Source: Vagococcus xieshaowenii
Lineage (GTDB): Bacteria > Bacillota > Bacilli > Lactobacillales > Vagococcaceae
Assembly (NCBI RefSeq): GCF_004792515.1
Contig: NZ_CP038865.1
Span: 1,434,501 to 1,498,500 of the forward strand
Direction: 5' to 3'
DNA: 64,000 nt
Position 1 is the stretch's first letter. Every line of letters starts with the position of its first letter. Positions 28,422 to 37,041 of the stretch are shown here, one piece after another. The notes beneath the pieces are model-generated. The model had not been told where the DNA came from and made no database searches. It saw only the letters and a program-made list of their open reading frames with translations. The translations under genes and the position numbers were made by a program.

Positions 28422-29363
28422 TTAAGATAAAAAACCTTTTTTTATTTCTAAAAAATGTTCAAACTCTAGTAACAATTGAAACAAATTAGCTCGATATTCA
28501 AATTCTTGTCGGTCACTTGGCAGATTAGTCTGTCGATAATAATAAAGTACTTGTTGTAGCTTATCTAATAGTAGTTTACCATCATTTTCTTCAGAAAACT
28601 CATTAGCGGTTTCCTCTAATAGATAAGCAATTTCCAATCCTTTATCATCTTCAACTGTAATTTCTCGCAAAATATTTGCCATACGTTCAAGTGACTGCAA
28701 TTGTAATTCACGCATCGAAAAATAGGATTGAAAATAACTTTGATCACTAAAAAAATGATTTTCGGTATGTGTTTTAGCCCATCTTCTAGCTGAAGCGAGT
28801 TCTTCTTTAGCATGAATAATTTCATCTTGTGATGTTACCGTCTGATGACTAGCTAATCGTTTAGCATAATCACGAATAATCGCCTGAATTGACTGATCAA
28901 TATTTTGTTGTTTGTGACGTAACGTACTTGATAAATCTGGCATGTAAAGATTCGCTAATAATGCACAACCTACTCCTAACATCATTAACGAATACGCGTT
29001 TATGATATTAGAAAGCGTCATCTCTTGATACACGATAAACTGCGAAATCAACACAGAATTAACCGCAATTCCTTCATTTAATTTAAACCCATTTGATAAG
29101 GTAATAAACACCAACAAAAACAGACCAAAACCTAAGGCATTATATCCTACTAAATGATACACCACAAATGCAAGAACTAACGCTAAGGTTAGCGACAACA
29201 AGCGTTCAAAACCAACTTTCAATGTTGAACGTTTAGTTGACGTCAAACTCAATATGGCAATGATACCCGCTGAGGCTGGATTCAATAAATGTAATTGTTG
29301 CGCAATAAAAATCGCGATTGGGGCGCTTATCGCCGTTTTCAACGTTCGCAAACCAATTTTCAC
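28422..29363 (-). CDS. Aromatic acid exporter-like membrane protein (ArAE_1/DUF939)
   Basis: The protein has 313 residues. The N-terminal half (1-150) has several membrane helices with TSTKRSTLKVGFERLLS and LNEGIAVNSVLISQF, as in the ArAE_1 (FUSC-related) family. The C-terminal half is a soluble helical domain (ArAE_1_C-like) rich in Glu and Arg. It may export organic acids, but function in this group is not shown. It is first in the minus-strand cluster and is divergent from a second, shorter ArAE-type gene. Confidence 0.8.
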   Translation of the reverse strand: MKIGLRTLKTAISAPIAIFIAQQLHLLNPASAGIIAILSLTSTKRSTLKVGFERLLSLTLALVLAFVVYHLVGYNALGFGLFLLVFITLSNGFKLNEGIAVNSVLISQFIVYQEMTLSNIINAYSLMMLGVGCALLANLYMPDLSSTLRHKQQNIDQSIQAIIRDYAKRLASHQTVTSQDEIIHAKEELASARRWAKTHTENHFFSDQSYFQSYFSMRELQLQSLERMANILREITVEDDKGLEIAYLLEETANEFSEENDGKLLLDKLQQVLYYYRQTNLPSDRQEFEYRANLFQLLLEFEHFLEIKKGFLS

Positions 29364-29511
29364 ATTTTCACCTTCTTTTCTTTATCTTATCATATTTTTC
29401 AAAACACGCCATCACACGATTCGATATTAATAAATTTTTATTAATTAGATAGCATGATTCTATTCATTATTTGCTATAATAATAGTATCCATAAAAAAAG
29501 GAGCGAATTTT

Positions 29512-30096
29512 ATGACAGTAGGACAATTCAGACTTGGTTATCGTACAATGAAAACCGTTCTTGCGGTCTCCATTTGTATTCTTGTCTTTAGTTTTTTTGA
29601 CAATCATACACCAGTAATTGCTTGTCTATCTGCAATAGTCGCCTTAAGAGAAGACATGCCTAAAACCTATTCTTTTGGAGGTCTTCGTGTATTAGGAACC
29701 ATCGTTGGAAGTATCGCGGCGGTATTGTATTACTTTATGCAACAACCTTTTGAAAATAAAGATCTCGCAACATTCCTTTTAATCCCCTTTTTTGTTGGCT
29801 TACTAATTGTAGTAAATGATGGATTAAATTTAAACAAAGGAATTGTAGCAAGCGAGGCAACTTTTTTAATTATCGTCTTTACGATTCCGCAAAATCAAGC
29901 GCTTATCTATATTTTTGAACGAACATTTGATTCTTTTGTCGGTGTTTTTATTGCATTAACAATCAATCGCTTAATCAAACCACCTGCTGAGTCCCTGGAA
30001 CAACAGCCTACGGCAAAAGAAAAAATCGTATTATTAGAACAAGAACTCGCTGAATTAAAACAAGAAGTAAATGAAAACACGCCACAAAAAAAATAA
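29512..30096 (+). CDS. Short FUSC/ArAE-type membrane protein
   Basis: This 194-residue protein has about five membrane helices and a charged coiled tail (KEKIVLLEQELAELKQEV). GGLRVLGTIVGSIAAVL and LNLNKGIVASEATFLI resemble the ArAE_1/FUSC fold, but the soluble C-terminal domain of the larger neighbour is missing. AAAGGAG precedes the ATG, and TGCTATAAT about 36 bases upstream is an extended -10 promoter. The divergent pair suggests related transport roles or hetero-oligomers, which is inference. Confidence 0.75.
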   Translation: MTVGQFRLGYRTMKTVLAVSICILVFSFFDNHTPVIACLSAIVALREDMPKTYSFGGLRVLGTIVGSIAAVLYYFMQQPFENKDLATFLLIPFFVGLLIVVNDGLNLNKGIVASEATFLIIVFTIPQNQALIYIFERTFDSFVGVFIALTINRLIKPPAESLEQQPTAKEKIVLLEQELAELKQEVNENTPQKK

Positions 30097-30106
30097 CTTT
30101 GCGTAT

Positions 30107-30146
30107 ACCTTTATATCATGCGAAATCTTTCGTATAATATAAAGGT
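30107..30146 (+). promoter_or_regulatory. Dyad with embedded -10 box before the nuclease gene
   Basis: ACCTTTATAT (30107-30116) pairs with ATATAAAGGT (30137-30146), and inside it CGAAA pairs with TTTCG (30121-30132). TATAAT at 30133-30138, the probable -10 box of the nuclease gene, lies within the right arm. It could be an operator or a weak terminator of the upstream gene. Confidence 0.45.
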
Positions 30147-30170
30147 AATTTTATAGAAAGTAGTGACATA

Positions 30171-30851
30171 ATGAGTAAAAAATCATCTAAAAAAGCCTAC
30201 AAAAAATCCAAATGGTATACTTGGGGGGCAATTATCGTCCTAATCCTTAGCCTTCTGGGAGTTAAAGTACCTGGCGTTGTAACAGATTTTTTTGAAATAA
30301 ATAATGGAACGGCTAAGCAAACCGATGTTGGTCATCAAACATCTACTGTTCCTAAAGAAAGTGGCAAATCTACCTTCACTAATAAGGAACTTGAACTTTC
30401 TAACAAAGGTTGGATTACCTATCAAGCATTGGATAAGTTAGGGCGTCCTACTGGAGCTGACGCTTTACTTACCAAATCAATGATTGGGACAGGTTCTAAA
30501 GCTAATAAAGAGATCAAACCACCTGGCTTTATCTCTGGTCTTTCACCTTATGGACATTCACGCGGTCATTTAATTGGCAATCAATTTGGTGGTAGCGGTA
30601 ACGAAAAAAAGAATTTGGTGACGATTTACCAAAATCCCGTTAACAGTCCATATATGACGTCATATGAAGGGAAAGTAAGAGACGTATTAAATCGTGGAGG
30701 CGTTGTAAGATATCGTGTCGTCCCTTTATATGACGGGGATAAATTGATGCCTGCCGCTATTGAAATGCAAGGGAAAAGTCTTAAAGGTAAAGCTTTAGAT
30801 TTCAAAGTTATTATCCCAAATGTGGTAGAACAGGAGGCCACCAATGAATGA
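30171..30851 (+). CDS. Membrane-tethered DNA/RNA non-specific endonuclease (EndA-like)
   Basis: This 226-residue protein has a basic N-terminus and one membrane helix (about 17-40), which would place the nuclease domain outside the cell. The beta-beta-alpha-metal site reads GHSRGHLIGNQFGG (His133 in SRGH, a DRGH variant), and ENLVT-like KKNLVTIYQNPVNSP gives the metal-binding Asn. It resembles pneumococcal EndA, which degrades DNA during uptake. The SRGH change (Ser for Asp) is shared by some active relatives. Its stop codon overlaps the next gene. Confidence 0.87.
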   Translation: MSKKSSKKAYKKSKWYTWGAIIVLILSLLGVKVPGVVTDFFEINNGTAKQTDVGHQTSTVPKESGKSTFTNKELELSNKGWITYQALDKLGRPTGADALLTKSMIGTGSKANKEIKPPGFISGLSPYGHSRGHLIGNQFGGSGNEKKNLVTIYQNPVNSPYMTSYEGKVRDVLNRGGVVRYRVVPLYDGDKLMPAAIEMQGKSLKGKALDFKVIIPNVVEQEATNE

Positions 30852-31224
30852 ATGGCAAATTGATAGTTTAGCAAGTCTTGACGATAACGTAAGTTCCTTT
30901 AAAGAATTTATCAAAAGTCAATCTATCTATGAACTGGATAATTATTTCATTTTAGAATATCCAAGAATTGAGCGTATCTTTCAATTAACACTTGATCAAC
31001 TCCATTATGCTGATACCCTTCCTAAGGATTTCTTGCTTGCCAACGATGCTCAAGTAGTGGCCATGACCATTGATGGGGATTTCATCGTCGCTAATGATTT
31101 TCACACATGGGTAATTGAGCGTTCATTCTATATAGAAGATATCGAATGCTTTATATTACCGATTAATAAATGGTGGATAGCTTATTTCAATCAAACGTTA
31201 AGCTCATCCATCCTCAGTCTCTAA
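30844..31224 (+). CDS. Acidic protein of unknown function, coupled to the nuclease
   Basis: This 126-residue protein has about 20 Asp/Glu against 7 Lys/Arg. It has no signal peptide and no membrane helix, so it should stay in the cytoplasm. AGGAGG lies 7 bases before the ATG, and the first 8 bases overlap the end of the nuclease gene, so translation is coupled. The C-terminal half (DGDFIVANDFHTW, then PINKWWIAYF) resembles the overall look of SMI1/KNR4-type immunity proteins but I cannot assign it. It could be a nuclease inhibitor. Confidence 0.7.
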   Translation: MNEWQIDSLASLDDNVSSFKEFIKSQSIYELDNYFILEYPRIERIFQLTLDQLHYADTLPKDFLLANDAQVVAMTIDGDFIVANDFHTWVIERSFYIEDIECFILPINKWWIAYFNQTLSSSILSL

Positions 31225-31225
31225 T

Positions 31226-31270
31226 AAAAAGAAGGGAAGTAAGCCCATGAGCCTACTTCCCTTCTTTTTT
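31226..31270. terminator. Bidirectional terminator between the nuclease pair and rpoE
   Basis: AAAGAAGGGAAGTA pairs with TACTTCCCTTCTTT around a loop, with A- and T-runs on both sides. It serves both converging units. Confidence 0.9.
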
Positions 31271-31271
31271 A

Positions 31272-31883
31272 TTATAATTCTTCTTCGTCTTCTTCATCTT
31301 CATAATCTAAATCACTGTCTAGATCATCTTCATGAACGATAGTTAATTCATCTTCAACGCCTTCTGGAATATCATCTTCATCGTCGATATCATCTGCGCC
31401 TAATTCAGATAAGTCTTTATTATATTCTGCAATTTCTTCATCATCTTCATCTTCATCGATGTAATCATCATCATCAACACTTAAATCACTATCTTCTGGA
31501 TCATCATCATTGTAATCAATTGCATCTTCATCACTGTCGATAAAGGCATTAACACGTTTACGTTTTTTACGTACTGGACGATCGTCTTCATCTTCATCTT
31601 GATAGTTAGATACTTCTTCATCGATTGAGTCAATTGGATACCATGAACGTAATCCCCAACGATTTTCTCCTAAAGAAATAAAACTACCATCGATATTTAA
31701 ATCTGTATAGAATTGTGATAGTTCTTCACGAATCACACTATCAGATTTCCCTAAATAATTTTGGATTTGGTTAACAAGATCAGAGAAATCAATAATCTCC
31801 CCACGCTCTTCTAAAATCGCATGTGCTACTTCAATCATTGACAATTCTTCTTTATTGACACCATCAAACGCTTTAATCTCCAA
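31272..31883 (-). CDS. rpoE: RNA polymerase delta subunit
   Basis: The subunit has 203 residues. The N-terminal HARE-HTH-like domain ([19 protein letters not shown] to [10 protein letters not shown]) is followed by a disordered tail of almost pure Asp/Glu, typical of Gram-positive delta. Delta displaces RNA from polymerase and sharpens promoter selection and recycling. The start is TTG at 31883, with AAGGA 11 bases upstream; the family N-terminus MEIKAF supports it. Its own promoter lies 33 bases upstream. Confidence 0.95.
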   Translation of the reverse strand: MEIKAFDGVNKEELSMIEVAHAILEERGEIIDFSDLVNQIQNYLGKSDSVIREELSQFYTDLNIDGSFISLGENRWGLRSWYPIDSIDEEVSNYQDEDEDDRPVRKKRKRVNAFIDSDEDAIDYNDDDPEDSDLSVDDDDYIDEDEDDEEIAEYNKDLSELGADDIDDEDDIPEGVEDELTIVHEDDLDSDLDYEDEEDEEEL

Positions 31884-31915
31884 ATCATTACACGTCCTTT
31901 CAAAGTCTACTGTTT

Positions 31916-31945
31916 ATCATACAATATTTTGGTACTAAAAATCAA
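31916..31945 (-). promoter_or_regulatory. Promoter of rpoE
   Basis: On the minus strand TTGATT (31945-31940) and TATGAT (31921-31916) are 18 bases apart, at the right distance before the rpoE start. Confidence 0.65.
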
Positions 31946-31958
31946 TCCTAAATGTTAA

Positions 31959-32405
31959 TTACGCTGTAAATTGTAGGCGTAAATGATAGACGCCTAATTT
32001 ATCTTCTCCTGCATGTAACTCATAATCAATTAACACGTTTCCTGAGATAGGTTTATCCATTAATGTCACACGTAGATTGTTGGTCACCGTCTTAATTGGA
32101 ATAATGCCATACGGTGTGTGATAATTGGCTTCAAATTCTTTTTGGTAAGAAAAACTTAGACGCATTCTTTGATGATCCGCCCGAATCAAATGGACTGTTC
32201 CATCTGGTTCAATTTTAATGGTCACATTGACCGGTTGAGCTTCTGCTTCATTTTTATTAACGGGCTCTTGATAACGAATATAGATATTATCACCCACTTG
32301 GACAAATTGTCCTAACACATCAAAATAATGTTCATCCATTTGCTCATTTTGAAAAATTTCTGTTCTTAATTGAATAGAAATTGGTAAGTCATTTCGTTCA
32401 GTCAT
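31959..32405 (-). CDS. DUF1934 (YwiB-like) beta-barrel protein
   Basis: The protein has 148 residues from ATG 32405. It is built of beta strands (VQVGDNIYIRYQEP, GTVHLIRADHQRMRLSFSY, YGIIPIKTVTNNLRV) like DUF1934/YwiB, a calycin-type barrel family. An in-frame ATG 38 codons upstream gives a basic extension that does not fit the family, while AGGTG lies just before ATG 32405. ywiB is next to rpoE in many Firmicutes, and here it is directly upstream of rpoE on the same strand. Confidence 0.83.
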   Translation of the reverse strand: MTERNDLPISIQLRTEIFQNEQMDEHYFDVLGQFVQVGDNIYIRYQEPVNKNEAEAQPVNVTIKIEPDGTVHLIRADHQRMRLSFSYQKEFEANYHTPYGIIPIKTVTNNLRVTLMDKPISGNVLIDYELHAGEDKLGVYHLRLQFTA

Positions 32406-32562
32406 TTTTAACACCTGCTTATTCGTTAGTGAGTCTAGTGTATCAAATTTTAGCTTATTTGTCTTTATTGCGTATCTTTTTATAGAAGAAAAAGTTAGAA
32501 GATTACCTTTTCTGTTCATTTCCTATATAATAGTAATTAGCTAACACAAAGGAGCGTTATTC

Positions 32563-33447
32563 ATGCTAAAAAACTATTATCAATTTTTAACTCATCTATC
32601 GCCTGTCCTGTATGATCAAGCGATAATAACGCCAGAAAGACAGTTTACACCTTTTGCTTTCACGGATATGTTAACAACGCAGATGTCTGCAAATGGACAA
32701 CCTGTCTTACACTACTGGCAATTAGATCAATCTGTCATTCTAGGGATGAAAGATTCTCGTGTACCTCTATTTAAAGACGCTTTAACGTCATTAACAGATA
32801 AAGGTTATCATGTCATGTTACGTAATTCTGGGGGACTAGGGATTGTTGCCGATCAAGGTATCTTGAATATTTCATTTATCTTGCCTAACCCTGATACACA
32901 CACACTTAATATTTCATCAGCCTATGAATTGGTTATGGCAATCATTCAAACAGCCTTTGCTGATTTCTCACAAACCATCGAGGCTAAAGAAATAACAGAT
33001 TCTTATTGCCCAGGTGATTATGATTTGAGTATCAATGGGCAAAAATTTGCAGGTATCGCTCAACGAAGAATTAAGAATGGTATCAGTGTCATGATTTATC
33101 TAAGTGTCAATGGTAATCAACAAGCCCGTGGTGAATTAATGCATGCATTTTATCAAATTGGTCTGGGAGATGACTTTGGCTCAAACGGTTATCCTCCTGT
33201 TAATCCTCATTCGATGGCAAATTTAGAAACTTTATTACAAACTGAGCTCTCTATTGATGAAGTCAAATCAAGGGTGACCGCAGCATTTCAACAATTATTT
33301 ACCACTCCATTAGCCAGCATGGATGAAGAATATTTTACGTCTGATATCGCGACTAATGAGGCAATGGCACGACAAGTTGAACGAATGACTGATCGTAATG
33401 AGCTTATTACAACACTTATAGGAGGACTAGATGGAGATATCGTATAA
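32563..33447 (+). CDS. LipL-like octanoyl/lipoyl-protein amidotransferase
   Basis: This 294-residue protein has the biotin/lipoate protein ligase fold. Key features are RNSGGLGIVADQGILNIS, Cys149 in SYCPGDYDLS and Lys161 in NGQKFAGIAQRR. The CPG cysteine is the acyl-carrying residue of B. subtilis LipL (YwfL), which moves octanoyl or lipoyl groups from GcvH to E2 subunits. AAAGGAG precedes the ATG and TATAAT lies at 32526-32531. It overlaps the HD-domain gene by 17 bases, as ywfL and ywfO neighbour each other in related genomes. Confidence 0.83.
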   Translation: MLKNYYQFLTHLSPVLYDQAIITPERQFTPFAFTDMLTTQMSANGQPVLHYWQLDQSVILGMKDSRVPLFKDALTSLTDKGYHVMLRNSGGLGIVADQGILNISFILPNPDTHTLNISSAYELVMAIIQTAFADFSQTIEAKEITDSYCPGDYDLSINGQKFAGIAQRRIKNGISVMIYLSVNGNQQARGELMHAFYQIGLGDDFGSNGYPPVNPHSMANLETLLQTELSIDEVKSRVTAAFQQLFTTPLASMDEEYFTSDIATNEAMARQVERMTDRNELITTLIGGLDGDIV

Positions 33448-34786
33448 ACACCAGCTATTACCCATTGAAAAAGTTTTTAAAGATCCTGTCCATAATGATA
33501 TTCAAGTACAGCATCAAGTAATATTAGATTTAATTAACGCTAAAGAATTTCAGCGTTTAAGACGAATTAAACAGTTAGGAACGGCTTCGTTTACCTTTCA
33601 TGGCGGAGAGCATAGCCGTTTTTCACATTCATTAGGAGTATATGAAATCACCCGCCAAATTTGTGATATTTTTGAACGGAATTTTTCTATTGAAAAAGAT
33701 CCTATTGACGGTTGGAACGATGAAGAACGATTAGTCGCTTTATGCGCTGCGCTACTTCATGATGTAGGACATGGTCCTTATTCACATACATTTGAAGCGA
33801 TTTTTTCTACTAATCATGAACAGTTTACAGTGGATATTATCACGTCCCCTTTTACTGAAATCTATCAAATATTAAACAAAGTAGAAGATGGTTTTCCACA
33901 AAAAGTGGCAAGTGTCATTACAAAACAGTACCCTAATCAACAAGTCGTTCAGATGATTTCCAGTCAAATTGACGCTGACCGAATGGATTACTTATTAAGA
34001 GACGCCTATTTTACAGGAACTCAATATGGAACCTTTGATTTAACTCGTATTTTACGTGTCATTCGTCCATATAACAAAGGAATTTGTTTCACTACTAACG
34101 GGATGCATGCTGTAGAAGATTATATTGTGAGTCGTTATCAAATGTACATGCAAGTTTATTTTCACCCTGTTTCTCGTGGTATGGAAGTGATTTTAGATCA
34201 TTTATTAAAATATGCTGAACAACTATTCAAAGAATCACCTGATTTCTTTGAACGAACGTCTCCACTTCTTGTACCATTTTTAGAAAAAAGCGAGACATTG
34301 AGTGATTATTTAAAGTTAGACGACCATGTTTTGAATAGTTATTTTATGATGTGGTGTGATCATCCTGATGAAACATTGAGTGATTTATCAAAACGATTTT
34401 TAAATAGAAAACCTCTCAAGTCAGTTAAATTTGTCACAGGTAAAGACGAACCTCTCATTGAAGACATGAAACAATTAATTGAAAAAATTGGCTACGATAC
34501 AGCAATTTATACAGCAATCAACACCAGCTTTGATTTACCATATGATTTTTACCGACCAAATGCCGTCTCTTCACGCACTCAGATTGAGCTAATGGAATAT
34601 GACGGAACATTAATTGAATTATCCAAACAAAGTTCACTTGTCCGTGCGCTTGCGGGAGAAATACATGGGGATGAACGTTTTTATTTTCCTAAAGAAATGC
34701 TAACCCAATCAGATAATCTTTTTAACGATATTTATCGAATGTTTCAATGTTACATTCACAACGGAAAAATTACAAAGCCAAATTAA
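33431..34786 (+). CDS. HD-domain dNTP triphosphohydrolase (YwfO/EF1143-like)
   Basis: This 451-residue protein has the SAMHD1-like HD core: HSRFSHSLGV (His66), LLHDVGHGPYSHTFE (His110-Asp111) and QIDADRMDYLLRDA with the last metal Asp. E. faecalis EF1143, of similar length, is a dNTP-hydrolysing enzyme activated by dGTP, and this protein is likely its counterpart. It would keep dNTP pools in balance. GGAGG precedes the ATG within the end of the LipL-like gene, so the two are coupled. Confidence 0.9.
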   Translation: MEISYKHQLLPIEKVFKDPVHNDIQVQHQVILDLINAKEFQRLRRIKQLGTASFTFHGGEHSRFSHSLGVYEITRQICDIFERNFSIEKDPIDGWNDEERLVALCAALLHDVGHGPYSHTFEAIFSTNHEQFTVDIITSPFTEIYQILNKVEDGFPQKVASVITKQYPNQQVVQMISSQIDADRMDYLLRDAYFTGTQYGTFDLTRILRVIRPYNKGICFTTNGMHAVEDYIVSRYQMYMQVYFHPVSRGMEVILDHLLKYAEQLFKESPDFFERTSPLLVPFLEKSETLSDYLKLDDHVLNSYFMMWCDHPDETLSDLSKRFLNRKPLKSVKFVTGKDEPLIEDMKQLIEKIGYDTAIYTAINTSFDLPYDFYRPNAVSSRTQIELMEYDGTLIELSKQSSLVRALAGEIHGDERFYFPKEMLTQSDNLFNDIYRMFQCYIHNGKITKPN

Positions 34787-34798
34787 GGAGAGAACACA

Positions 34799-35608
34799 TT
34801 GAGTATAAAACTAGTTGCTATAGATATTGACGGAACATTAATTAATTCTAATCACCAATTAACAGAAAAAACAATCGAGGTTATTAAGAAAAAAGCCGCC
34901 GAAGGAATGAAAATCGTCATTGCTTCAGGGCGTCCTTTAATCGGAATGTTAGAGGTCGTTGAACAACTTGGTCTAACAACCGAACATGATTATATTATCA
35001 GCTACAACGGAGCGTTGGCAGTCAAAGCTCATAATCATGAACCTTTTGTTGAACATTCACTAACCTATGATGATTTGGTTAGTCTTAACGCACTAAGTAA
35101 GGAAGTCAACGCACACTATCATTATGCAGATTTAGAAGCGATTTACACCCCTCATCGTCGCATTAACCCCTACTCTGTTCATGAAGTTACATTAACTGGA
35201 ATGCCTTTAGAACATCTGCCATTTGAAGAGGTCGATCCATCTAAGAGTATTTGTAAATTAATGTTTATTGATCCTGAAGAAGAAATCACACGCATCATGA
35301 AAGAAATTCCTGAATATTTTCATGACCGCTACAATATTGTCAGAAGTGCCCCTTTCTTCTTAGAATTCTTAAATAAAGATGCTAGTAAAGGACTAACCTT
35401 AAAGAATCTTGCTGAAAAACTAGCGATCGATCCATCAGAAATCATGGCGATTGGCGACAACGAGAACGATATTTCTATGCTTGAATATGCTGGTCTTGGT
35501 GTTGCAATGGGCAATGCGACTGAAAAAACCAAAGAATATGCGCAAAAAATTACGTTATCAAATGATGAAGACGGTGTCGCGTATGCCTTAGAAAACTTTA
35601 CCAAGTAA
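34799..35608 (+). CDS. Cof-type HAD-IIB phosphatase
   Basis: The protein has 269 residues. HAD motif I is AIDIDGTLINS, motif II IASGRPL and motif III/IV is KGLTLKNLAEKL plus AIGDNENDISMLEYAG, with the C2B cap between. It resembles YidA/YwpJ sugar-phosphate and nucleotide phosphatases; the substrate is not predictable. The start is TTG (34799), with AAGGAGAG 6 bases upstream. It follows the HD-domain gene by 12 bases, so it is the third gene of the lipL-HD operon. Confidence 0.9.
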   Translation: MSIKLVAIDIDGTLINSNHQLTEKTIEVIKKKAAEGMKIVIASGRPLIGMLEVVEQLGLTTEHDYIISYNGALAVKAHNHEPFVEHSLTYDDLVSLNALSKEVNAHYHYADLEAIYTPHRRINPYSVHEVTLTGMPLEHLPFEEVDPSKSICKLMFIDPEEEITRIMKEIPEYFHDRYNIVRSAPFFLEFLNKDASKGLTLKNLAEKLAIDPSEIMAIGDNENDISMLEYAGLGVAMGNATEKTKEYAQKITLSNDEDGVAYALENFTK

Positions 35609-35679
35609 GCACTTCTCTTTATTAAGCACTTAATAATTGCTAGAATAGGACTATATGTTATTTCAAGGAGGAAACCAAT

Positions 35680-36057
35680 ATGAAAATGGCACATACATGT
35701 GTACGTGTAAAAGATTTAGAAGCATCAATTGAGTTTTATGAAAAAGGATTCGGTTTTGAAGTAAGCCGTCGTCGTGAATTTCCAGAACACAAATTCACAT
35801 TAGTCTACATGGTATTACCTGGCGATGATTACGAGTTAGAATTAACGTATAACTATGATCATGAAGCCTATGACTTAGGTAATGGTTACGGACATATTGC
35901 AATTGCAACAGATGATTTAGAAGGATTACATGCTAAACATTCTGAATTAGGATTAAACGTTACACCACTTAAGAACTTACCTGGTGTACCACCTTCATAC
36001 TACTTTGTTATTGATCCAGATGGCTATAAAGTAGAAATCGTACGCTTCAAAAAATAA
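35680..36057 (+). CDS. gloA: Lactoylglutathione lyase (glyoxalase I)
   Basis: This 125-residue vicinal-oxygen-chelate protein has two beta-alpha-beta-beta-beta modules. Metal ligands expected in GloA are visible: His5 (MAHTCVRV), Glu in ELELTYN, His in GHIAIAT and Glu in KVEIVRF. It converts the hemithioacetal of methylglyoxal and a thiol. AAGGAGG precedes the ATG. A terminator follows. Whether the thiol partner is glutathione depends on the host, as some Lactobacillales make or import it. Confidence 0.9.
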   Translation: MKMAHTCVRVKDLEASIEFYEKGFGFEVSRRREFPEHKFTLVYMVLPGDDYELELTYNYDHEAYDLGNGYGHIAIATDDLEGLHAKHSELGLNVTPLKNLPGVPPSYYFVIDPDGYKVEIVRFKK

Positions 36058-36062
36058 TGACT

Positions 36063-36105
36063 AAAAGAAGTTATGGCAAAAATAATTGTCATAACTTCTT
36101 TTTAT
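36063..36105 (+). terminator. Terminator of gloA
   Basis: AAAAGAAGTTATG(G)CAA pairs with TTG(T)CATAACTTCTTTT and TTT follows. It ends the lipL-to-gloA stretch. Confidence 0.85.
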
Positions 36106-36163
36106 TTCGATCCTTTTTCTGTTAAAATAAAAGTATATATTACTTAAACAAGGAGGCTTAAGA

Positions 36164-36982
36164 TTGAAATCATTCAACAATAGTTTAGAAGAAAAACATT
36201 ATTTTGAAACACAAGCCACCGAGCAAGAGTTTTTAGCTTGGTATAATCGCCAAGAACAACCCAAATATGAAAAACCATCTGTTACTGTCGATAATGTCTT
36301 ATTTAGTTACGATAAAGCCTCAGATGATTTAAAAATATTATTAATTCAACGTAACACGCACCCTTATCGCCTATCATGGGCGTTACCGGGAGGATTTGTA
36401 AATTCTAACGAATCGACTGAACAAAGTTGCATTAGAGAGACCAAAGAAGAAACCAATGTCTCCATTACCAATGCCAATATTGAACAATTACATACATTCA
36501 GTACGCCTCATCGTGACCCACGTGGTTGGGTCATTACCGTCAGCTATTTAGCCTTTATTGGTGAAGAACCTTTAGTTGCTGGAGATGACGCTAAAGAAGC
36601 TTACTGGTTTTCTTTAGTAAGAGATAATCATCTTCTTTACCTTAAACACGATAAACAAGAACCTATCATTCTTGATCTCAATACCGAAGCATCTATTGGC
36701 CAAAACCAATTAGCCTTTGACCACAGTCAAATCATTTTAAAAGCCTTCAAACGTGTGGAAAATAAAATGTATCATGAACCACGTATTTTGCAAGTTTTAG
36801 GAAAAGATTTTTCAATCACAGATGCTAGAAAAGTATTCGCTAAATTTTTAGGTGTTTCTTACCGAAACATTGACCATTCAAACTTCAAAAAATCATTATT
36901 GCCTTATCTTAACGAAGTAGGTGAACGTCCTACCGGGATTGGACGCCCATCAAAATTTTATGAATTGACGTTGAACCATTAA
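36164..36982 (+). CDS. Nudix hydrolase with C-terminal winged helix (NrtR-like)
   Basis: The protein has 272 residues. The Nudix domain (about 37-170) keeps the metal-binding box (GGFVNSNEST, then IRETKEETN). The C-terminal part (about 195-272) resembles the NrtR winged helix, ending RPTGIGRPSKFYEL. NrtR proteins sense ADP-ribose and repress NAD salvage genes, but an intact Nudix box means it may also hydrolyse. The start is TTG (36164), with AGGAGG 7 bases upstream. No NAD genes are nearby. Confidence 0.83.
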   Translation: MKSFNNSLEEKHYFETQATEQEFLAWYNRQEQPKYEKPSVTVDNVLFSYDKASDDLKILLIQRNTHPYRLSWALPGGFVNSNESTEQSCIRETKEETNVSITNANIEQLHTFSTPHRDPRGWVITVSYLAFIGEEPLVAGDDAKEAYWFSLVRDNHLLYLKHDKQEPIILDLNTEASIGQNQLAFDHSQIILKAFKRVENKMYHEPRILQVLGKDFSITDARKVFAKFLGVSYRNIDHSNFKKSLLPYLNEVGERPTGIGRPSKFYELTLNH

Positions 36983-37000
36983 GACTAAAACAAATTAAAA

Positions 37001-37041
37001 ATAGCTCGTATTACCTGCTGATTGGTAATACGAGCTGTTTT
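37001..37041. terminator. Bidirectional terminator between the Nudix gene and rsmI
   Basis: AGCTCGTATTACC pairs perfectly with GGTAATACGAGCT around an 8-base loop, with T-rich tails on both strands. Confidence 0.85.

Noticed and set aside
35329-35694. A 121-codon minus-strand frame across the Cof-type gene end
   Set aside because: Antisense to a clear HAD gene, with no family match or start signal.
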